A DNA stretch of 64,000 bases from NCBI RefSeq assembly GCF_027158205.1, contig NZ_JAPVLU010000043.1, positions 21,333 through 85,332 of the forward strand, given 5' to 3'. The position numbers and the translations under genes are program-made. Position 1 is the first letter of the stretch, and each line of letters starts with the position of its first letter. The notes below the pieces were generated by a model. The model saw only the letters and a program-made list of their open reading frames with translations, searched no databases and had not been told where the DNA came from. Shown piece after piece: positions 58,449 through 64,000 of this stretch. The stretch is from Streptomyces sp. H39-S7. GTDB lineage: Bacteria; Actinomycetota; Actinomycetes; Streptomycetales; Streptomycetaceae.

Positions 58449-61337
58449 ATGAGCGAGACCACCGCCGCCACTGAGGCAGCCGAGCCGCACCGTACTGTGC
58501 CGACCTTCAAGTACACCGCTCAGCTGGCCGCCGACATCGAGGCCCGCTGGCAGGACTTCTGGGAGGCGTCGGGCACCTACGAGGCGCCGAACCCCAGCGG
58601 TGACCTGGCGGGCGACGCCGAGCTGGCCGCCAAGCCCAAGAAATTCATCATGGACATGTTCCCGTACCCCTCGGGTGCGGGACTGCACGTGGGCCACCCG
58701 CTGGGCTACATCGCCACCGACGTGTACGCCCGCCACCAGCGGATGACCGGCCACAACGTGCTGCACACCCTGGGCTTCGACTCCTTCGGGCTGCCCGCCG
58801 AGCAGCACGCGGTCGCCACCGGCACGCACCCGCGGATCTCGACCGAGGACGCCATCGAGAACATGCGGCGCCAGCTGCGCCGGCTGGGCCTGGGGCACGA
58901 CATGCGCCGGTCGGTCGAGACGATCGACCCGGCGTACTACAAGTGGACTCAGTGGATCTTCCTGCAGATCTTCAACTCCTGGTACGACGAGGAGGCGGGC
59001 CGCGCCCGCCCGATCGACACCCTGGTCGAGCAGTTCGCCTCCGGCGCCCGTCGGGCCCCCGACGGCCGGGCCTGGGACGCGCTGAGCGCCATCGAGCGCG
59101 CCGACCTGCTGGGTGAGTACCGGCTGGCGTACGCGTCGGAGTCGCGCGTCAACTGGTGTCCGGGTCTGGGCACCGTGCTGGCGAACGAGGAGGTCACCGC
59201 GGACGGCCGCTCCGAGCGCGGCAACTTCCCGGTCTTCAAGTCCAAGCTGCGCCAGTGGAACATGCGCATCACGGCCTACGCGGACCGGCTGATCGACGAC
59301 CTGGAGCCGCTGGACTGGCCCGAGGCCATCAAGCTGCAGCAGCGCAACTGGATCGGCCGCTCCGAAGGCGCCCGGGTCGACTTCGCCGTCGGCGACGAGA
59401 AGATCACCGTCTTCACGACGCGCCAGGACACCCTGTTCGGCGCCACCTACATGGTGCTGGCGCCCGAGCACGAGCTGGTCGAGAAGATCGTGCCGGCCGC
59501 GTGGCCCGAGGGCACCCACGAGGTGTGGACCGAGGGCCACGCCACCCCGGCCGAGGCCGTCGCGGCGTACCGCAAGATGGCCGCCGCCAAGTCCGACGTC
59601 GAGCGGCAGGCCGACGCCAAGGAGAAGACCGGCGTCTTCACCGGCGCCTACGCCGTCAACCCGGTCAGCGGCGACCAGGTCCCGGTCTTCATCGCCGACT
59701 ATGTGCTGATGGGCTACGGCACCGGCGCGATCATGGCGGTCCCCGCCCACGACAGCCGTGACTTCGCCTTCGCCCGCGCCTTCGAGCTGCCGATGCGCTG
59801 CGTCGTCCAGCCCGGCGACGACCGCGGCACCGACCCCTCGACGTGGGACGAGGCCTTCGCCTCGTACGACGCGAAGCTGGTCAACTCCGCCAACGACGAG
59901 TTCTCGCTGGACGGCCTGGGCGTCGCCGACGCCAAGGCGCGGATCACCGAGTGGCTGACCGGCCGCGGCATCGGCGAGGCGACCGTCAACTTCCGGCTGC
60001 GCGACTGGCTGTTCAGCCGGCAGCGCTACTGGGGCGAGCCCTTCCCCATCGTCTACGACGAGGACGGCGTGGCCCACCCGCTGCCCGAGTCGATGCTGCC
60101 GCTGGAGCTGCCGGAGGTCGACGACTACTCGCCGCGCACCTTCGACCCGGAGGACGCGGACACCCGGCCGGAGACCCCGCTGTCCCGCAACGAGGACTGG
60201 GTCGACGTCGAGCTGGACCTGGGCGACGGCAACGGGACGCGCCGCTACCGCCGCGAGACCAACACCATGCCCAACTGGGCCGGCTCCTGCTGGTACGAGC
60301 TGCGCTACCTGGACCCGAACAACAGCGAGCAGCTGGTCGACCCCGCGATCGAGCAGTACTGGATGGGCCCGCGCGAGGGCCGGCCGCACGGCGGCGTCGA
60401 CCTGTACGTCGGCGGCGCGGAGCACGCCGTGCTGCACCTGCTGTACGCGCGCTTCTGGTCCAAGGTGCTGTTCGACCTGGGGCACATCTCGTCCTCCGAG
60501 CCGTTCCACAAGCTGTACAACCAGGGCATGATCCAGGCGTTCGTCTACCGCGACAAGCGCGGCTTCCCGGTGCAGGCCACCGAGGTCGAGGAGCGCGACG
60601 GGGCGTACTTCCACCAGGGCGAGCCCGTCAGCCGCGTGCTGGGCAAGATGGGCAAGTCCCTGAAGAACGCCGTCACGCCGGACGAGATCTGCGCGGAGTA
60701 CGGCGCGGACACCCTGCGCCTGTACGAGATGGCGATGGGCCCGCTGGACGTCTCGCGCCCCTGGGACACCCGCGCGGTGGTCGGCCAGTACCGGCTGCTG
60801 CAGCGGCTGTGGCGCAACGTCGTGGACGAGGAGACCGGTGAGGTCACCGTCTCCGATGCCGAGCCCGACGAGGCGACGCTGCGCGCGCTGCACAAGGCGA
60901 TCGACGGCGTCGGCCAGGACCTGGCGGGGCTGCGCTTCAACACCGCCATCGCCAAGGTCACCGAGCTGAACAACTTCCTGACCAAGGCGGGCGGGGTGGT
61001 GCCGCGCACCGTCGCGGAGCCGCTGGTGCTGCTGGTCGCGCCGCTGGCCCCGCACATCGCCGAGGAGCTGTGGCGCCGGCTGGGCCACGACGGCTCGCTG
61101 GTCCACGCGCCGTTCCCGGTCGCCGACCCGGCACTGGTCCAGGACGAGGCCGTGATCTGCGTCGTGCAGATCAAGGGCAAGGTCAAGGCCCGTCTGGAGG
61201 TGGCGCCGACGATCTCCGACGCGGAGCTGGAGGAGCTGGCACTGGCGGACGAGGGTGTCGTCGCGGCGCTGGGCGGGGCCGCGGTGCGCAAGGTGATCGT
61301 GCGGGCACCGAAGCTGGTCAACATCGTCACCGGCTGA
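58449..61337 (+). CDS. leuS: Leucyl-tRNA synthetase
   Basis: This 962-residue class I synthetase charges tRNA-Leu. It has HIGH-type HVGH (80-83) in PYPSGAGLHVGHPLGY and the KMSKS-type loop KMGKS (733-737), with Gly in place of the usual third-position Ser. The CP1 editing domain contains TTRQDTLFGATYMVLAPEH, and a C-terminal tRNA-binding region follows. Length is normal for actinobacteria. The ATG at 58449 has GAGGAC upstream; the longer frame to 58221 crosses the leader terminator and is not used. Expression is probably controlled by the attenuator directly upstream. Confidence 0.98.
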   Translation: MSETTAATEAAEPHRTVPTFKYTAQLAADIEARWQDFWEASGTYEAPNPSGDLAGDAELAAKPKKFIMDMFPYPSGAGLHVGHPLGYIATDVYARHQRMTGHNVLHTLGFDSFGLPAEQHAVATGTHPRISTEDAIENMRRQLRRLGLGHDMRRSVETIDPAYYKWTQWIFLQIFNSWYDEEAGRARPIDTLVEQFASGARRAPDGRAWDALSAIERADLLGEYRLAYASESRVNWCPGLGTVLANEEVTADGRSERGNFPVFKSKLRQWNMRITAYADRLIDDLEPLDWPEAIKLQQRNWIGRSEGARVDFAVGDEKITVFTTRQDTLFGATYMVLAPEHELVEKIVPAAWPEGTHEVWTEGHATPAEAVAAYRKMAAAKSDVERQADAKEKTGVFTGAYAVNPVSGDQVPVFIADYVLMGYGTGAIMAVPAHDSRDFAFARAFELPMRCVVQPGDDRGTDPSTWDEAFASYDAKLVNSANDEFSLDGLGVADAKARITEWLTGRGIGEATVNFRLRDWLFSRQRYWGEPFPIVYDEDGVAHPLPESMLPLELPEVDDYSPRTFDPEDADTRPETPLSRNEDWVDVELDLGDGNGTRRYRRETNTMPNWAGSCWYELRYLDPNNSEQLVDPAIEQYWMGPREGRPHGGVDLYVGGAEHAVLHLLYARFWSKVLFDLGHISSSEPFHKLYNQGMIQAFVYRDKRGFPVQATEVEERDGAYFHQGEPVSRVLGKMGKSLKNAVTPDEICAEYGADTLRLYEMAMGPLDVSRPWDTRAVVGQYRLLQRLWRNVVDEETGEVTVSDAEPDEATLRALHKAIDGVGQDLAGLRFNTAIAKVTELNNFLTKAGGVVPRTVAEPLVLLVAPLAPHIAEELWRRLGHDGSLVHAPFPVADPALVQDEAVICVVQIKGKVKARLEVAPTISDAELEELALADEGVVAALGGAAVRKVIVRAPKLVNIVTG

Positions 61338-61528
61338 CGCGGGACGGACCTCTGGTGCGGGCAGGCGGGGTGCGGGACGGACCCTTGCTGCGGGCGGGCG
61401 CCGGGTACCAGGGGTTTCCCTTACGGGCGGATTGGGGGCTCTGACGGAGCCACCGATCCGCCCGGTGCGTTTACCGTAGACGGTGTGGCCGCCCGGCTGC
61501 CCGCGTCCGTCCGACCGGAGGAGCACCC

Positions 61529-62149
61529 GTGGATATCGCCGTCGTTGTGCTGCTGCTGCTCTTCGCGTCGTTCGTGGCGGTGGGCGTCGTCGCCACCGTG
61601 CGGACCGTACGAGCGGTGAAGCGCGGGGTGGAACGCGGGAGCGCGCAGGCCCGGCGGGTGGTCGAGGACACCGCGCTCAAGGCACGCCGCTACACGCTGG
61701 GGTCGGCCGGCGAGCTCGCGCAGCTGCGGCTGAGCCTGCGCACCTCCATCGACAGCACCTACCGGGCGCTGGACGCCGGCTCCGCCGAGGACGCCTCCCT
61801 GTCCGAGGCGGCCGCGCTGCTCGCCCGGCTCAACGACCACGCGCGCGTGCTCGACACCGAGCTGAAGGTGCTGGAGCGCGAGCCGGACAAGGGGCGGATC
61901 GCCGACCGGCTGCCGTCGCTGGCCGAGCGCACCGAGCGGATCACCCACTCCGCCGACGCGCTGCGCTGGGCCGCCCAGGACCGGGCGCGGCAGTTCGCCG
62001 ACGACGATCTGACCTCGCTGGCGCAGCAGATCGACATCGAGGCCGGGGCGCTGCGGCACTGGGCGCCGAGCACGCTTCCGACCGGTGACTCCTCGGGCGA
62101 CCCCTCGGGCGGCCCTGTCGGCGGCAAGAAGCGCATCAGCCGTTCCTGA
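61529..62149 (+). CDS. Membrane-anchored coiled-coil protein of unknown function
   Basis: This 206-residue protein has an N-terminal transmembrane helix (DIAVVVLLLLFASFVAVGVVATV, 2-24), a basic segment, then long helices rich in Ala, Leu, Arg and Glu (about 60-175) likely to form coiled coils. The tail is Gly/Ser/Pro-rich. No family is recognised. The GTG at 61529 has GGAGGAG 8 nt upstream. It lies between leuS and degV and is probably its own transcription unit, with GTAGAC at about 61476 as a weak -10. Confidence 0.8.
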   Translation: MDIAVVVLLLLFASFVAVGVVATVRTVRAVKRGVERGSAQARRVVEDTALKARRYTLGSAGELAQLRLSLRTSIDSTYRALDAGSAEDASLSEAAALLARLNDHARVLDTELKVLEREPDKGRIADRLPSLAERTERITHSADALRWAAQDRARQFADDDLTSLAQQIDIEAGALRHWAPSTLPTGDSSGDPSGGPVGGKKRISRS

Positions 62150-62263
62150 CCCGGCGCTCCCGGGCGCGTCAGCCGGTACTGGCCGGACGGTCCCAGGCAC
62201 ATCAGCCGATCTTGACCCGGGCCGCACTGTCGCCACGCCCGGCCCCCGGGTAACCTCCCGCAC

Positions 62264-63109
62264 ATGTCCCCGCATGTCGCTATCGTCACGGATTCCACGG
62301 CCTACCTGTCGCAGGAGGCCTTGACCCGGCACAGCATCACCGTCGTTCCGCTGACCGTGGTGATCGGCGACGAGGCGTTCGAAGAGGGGACGGAAATCTC
62401 CGCCCCGGCGGTGGCCAGGGCCCTGCAGCGGCGGCGCCCCGTGACCACCTCGCGGCCCAGCCCGACGGAGTTCGCCGCGTGCTACCGGGCCGCGGCGGAA
62501 GCGGGGGCCGACCACATCGTCTCCCTGCACCTGTCCGCCGAGTTCTCCGGGACGTATGACGCGGCGCTGGTCGCCGCGCGCGACTCGCCCGTGCCCGTGC
62601 GGGTCGTCGACACCGGCATGGTCGCGATGGCGCTCGGCTTCACGGTCCTGGCGGCGGCCGAGACCGCCGGGTCGGGAGGAACGGCGGACGAGGTCGTCGC
62701 CGCCGCAGAGAAGCGCGCCGCCGACACCTTGGCGTTCTTCTACGTGGACACGCTGGACTATCTGCGGCGGGGCGGCCGGATCGGGGCGGCGCAGGCACTG
62801 TTCGGGTCGGCACTGGCGGTCAAGCCGATCCTGCAGTTGGTGGACGGCAGGATCGAGCCGCTGGAGAAGGTCCGTACGGCCTCCCGGGCGATCACGCGGC
62901 TGGAGGAGATCGCCGTCGAGCGGGCCGGCGGCCGGCGGGTGGCCATCGCGGTCCATCACCTGGCCGCCGCCGACCGGGCGGCGGCGCTGGCCGAACGGCT
63001 GCGGGAGCGGGTGCCGGGGCTGGACGAGCTGGTGGTGAGCGAGGTGGGCGCGGTGATCGGCGCGCACGCGGGACCGGGGCTGCTGGGAGCGGTGATCTCG
63101 CCGCACTGA
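62264..63109 (+). CDS. DegV family fatty-acid-binding protein
   Basis: This 281-residue protein has the DegV N-terminus VAIVTDSTAYLSQEAL, the TSRPSPTEF region and FFYVDTLDYLRRGGRIGAAQALFGSALAVKPIL, which are family signatures. Such proteins bind a fatty acid in the cleft and, in Gram-positives, supply fatty acid kinase FakA; some act independently. TAACCT (62251-62256) lies 7 nt before the ATG, suggesting a leaderless mRNA. It is followed by a comEA-like gene. Confidence 0.94.
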   Translation: MSPHVAIVTDSTAYLSQEALTRHSITVVPLTVVIGDEAFEEGTEISAPAVARALQRRRPVTTSRPSPTEFAACYRAAAEAGADHIVSLHLSAEFSGTYDAALVAARDSPVPVRVVDTGMVAMALGFTVLAAAETAGSGGTADEVVAAAEKRAADTLAFFYVDTLDYLRRGGRIGAAQALFGSALAVKPILQLVDGRIEPLEKVRTASRAITRLEEIAVERAGGRRVAIAVHHLAAADRAAALAERLRERVPGLDELVVSEVGAVIGAHAGPGLLGAVISPH

Positions 63110-63146
63110 GTGCGGGATGGCGGGAGGGCGGGAGTGCGTCGGCGGG

Positions 63147-63183
63147 CTGTCCACAGCCTGTGGGTTATCCACAGGATTTGACG
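63147..63183 (+). promoter_or_regulatory. Palindrome with DnaA-box-like motifs and candidate promoter before comEA
   Basis: CCTGTGG-GTTAT-CCACAGG (63157-63175) is a perfect 7-bp inverted repeat containing TTATCCACA (63165-63173), a DnaA-box consensus match. CTGTCCACAG (63147-63156) is a second, weaker match. TTGACG (63178-63183) just after it could be a -35 for the comEA gene. Confidence 0.4.
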
Positions 63184-63223
63184 GTGATCATCTTCGGTGG
63201 GTGATTCCGCTTAGTTTCGCGGC

Positions 63224-64000
63224 ATGGGAACAACAGCGCTCACAGCGATCAGCCGCCGCAGTCACGTCCAGGGCATGCAGGGTGTTCAAGGTGTTCAGGA
63301 GACGGTGGGGGAGCGCGCTGCCGCGCTCTTCGATCCACCGGGCAAACGCCGGGATCCCGACCCGGGCACGGATCCGCCGTCGTCATCGCCACCGTCACCG
63401 CCTGCCGCACCCGCTGCACTTGCCGCGCCCGTCGCACCCGCAATCCCGCTCCGGGCGACCCCCTTCGAGCGGTTACGCGCCTTCCGCGGCTGGCTGTACG
63501 TGCGCTGCGGCCTGGAGTTCAGGACGGCCGCCGCGCTGCTGGTCGTGGTGGCTGTCGCCGTCGGCTTCGCCGTGCAGCACTTCTGGACCGGGCGCCCGCG
63601 AACGGTCTCGGCTCCGGCGCGGATCGACGGGCCGTCGCCCGGCGCGTCCCTGATCCCCGTACCGGGGCCGGGGCCCGCGCCCGGCTCCGGGCCGTCGGGG
63701 TTCGTGCCGGCGGCCGTCACGGCCCCGAAGACCGTCCTGACGGTGGATGTCGCGGGCAAGGCCCGCCGCCCCGGGCTGCTCCGGCTGCCCGGCGGCTCGC
63801 GGGTGGCGGACGCCCTCGCGGCGGCCGGCGGGGCGCTTCCGGGGACGGACACCAGCGCGCTCAACCTCGCCCGGGTGCTCTCCGACGGGGAGCAGGTCGT
63901 CGTCGGCGGGCCGGCCGCGCCCGCCGCCCCGGGGCCGGGCGGCGGCGCGCCCGCCGGCCCCGTGAGCCTCAACTCCGCGACCAGTGCCCAACTGGAGACC
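63224..64000 (+). CDS. comEA: ComEA-family DNA-binding membrane protein, truncated by the window end
   Basis: The first 259 residues are visible and the frame stays open to the window edge. It has a disordered Pro/Ala-rich N-terminus, one transmembrane helix (TAAALLVVVAVAVGFAVQHF, about 103-122), a Pro/Gly linker, an SLBB-type domain (VLTVDVAGKARRPGLLRLPGGSRVADALAAAGG) and the beginning of a helix-hairpin-helix (VSLNSATSAQLET). ComEA binds DNA outside the membrane; in Streptomyces its role is not established. Residue 84 is a TTA leucine codon (63473-63475), the only in-frame TTA I saw in this window, so translation may depend on the bldA tRNA. Confidence 0.85.
   Translation, partial: MGTTALTAISRRSHVQGMQGVQGVQETVGERAAALFDPPGKRRDPDPGTDPPSSSPPSPPAAPAALAAPVAPAIPLRATPFERLRAFRGWLYVRCGLEFRTAAALLVVVAVAVGFAVQHFWTGRPRTVSAPARIDGPSPGASLIPVPGPGPAPGSGPSGFVPAAVTAPKTVLTVDVAGKARRPGLLRLPGGSRVADALAAAGGALPGTDTSALNLARVLSDGEQVVVGGPAAPAAPGPGGGAPAGPVSLNSATSAQLET

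Noticed and set aside
58308..61526. Long open frame on the minus strand opposite leuS (1072 codons)
   Set aside because: It is antisense to a clear leucyl-tRNA synthetase, and its translation is composition-biased and without motifs.
63147..63175. Replication origin suggested by DnaA-box-like motifs
   Set aside because: There are only two motifs, no dnaA/dnaN neighbours and no AT-rich unwinding region.

Overview
The window is a high-GC actinobacterial chromosome segment, almost certainly from a Streptomyces. The codon bias (G/C third positions, a single visible TTA codon), the many GTG starts and the gene order tig-clpP1-clpP2-clpX ... valS-folC-ndk-mreBCD-mrdA-rodA ... rne-rplU-rpmA-obg-proB-proA ... 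nadD-LCP-rsfS ... leuS ... comEA all match the conserved core of Streptomyces chromosomes. No transposase, integrase, phage gene or CRISPR array is visible.

Layout. 1-5,070: divergent tRNA-Gly and tRNA-Pro, trigger factor, and the ClpP1P2/ClpX protease. 5,100-6,860: two paralogous Gln/Pro-rich single-pass membrane proteins on the minus strand. 6,979-12,066: valS, folC, a DUF4233 protein and ndk. 12,365-18,589: the mreB-mreC-mreD-mrdA-rodA wall-morphogenesis cluster. 18,673-27,560: a CYTH-CHAD protein, a radical SAM protein, an accessory block (ROK regulator, APC permease and an unusual 38-residue tandem-repeat protein), then the radical SAM partner protein. 27,783-33,334: RNase E, L21, L27 and Obg. 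33,429-39,764: envelope glycopolymer genes (GT2, a GT2-TagF fusion, galE). 39,899-43,066: proB, a small conserved gene and proA. 43,162-49,830: two related membrane proteins, an M48 peptidase, a 50-residue membrane protein, nadD, an LCP glycopolymer transferase (PdtA-like), rsfS and a histidine phosphatase. 49,925-55,962: two identical tRNA-Ala genes (81-bp perfect direct repeats) bracketing about 5.9 kb of accessory genes (MmyB-like XRE regulator, MFS exporter, old-yellow-enzyme reductase, MarR regulator, GT87 mannosyltransferase-like protein). 56,223-64,000: a secreted S53 peptidase, leuS behind a leader-peptide attenuator, a coiled-coil membrane protein, DegV, and a truncated comEA.

The genes fall into a few working sets: protein folding and quality control (tig, clp), cell-wall elongation or sporulation-wall synthesis (mre, mrdA, rodA, TagF-like enzyme, LCP protein, galE), translation (valS, leuS, rplU, rpmA, rsfS, obg, tRNAs), proline synthesis (proB, proA), and folate, NAD and nucleotide metabolism.

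The clearest regulatory signals are: a short Leu-rich leader ORF plus intrinsic terminator before leuS; a ClgR-type box upstream of a clean clpP1 promoter; stacked palindromes over the APC-permease promoter beside the ROK gene; a pair of mirror-image sites between the MarR and reductase genes; and a recurring TAnnnT element 5-7 nt before start codons, which implies many leaderless mRNAs. Two genes appear to start with CTG.
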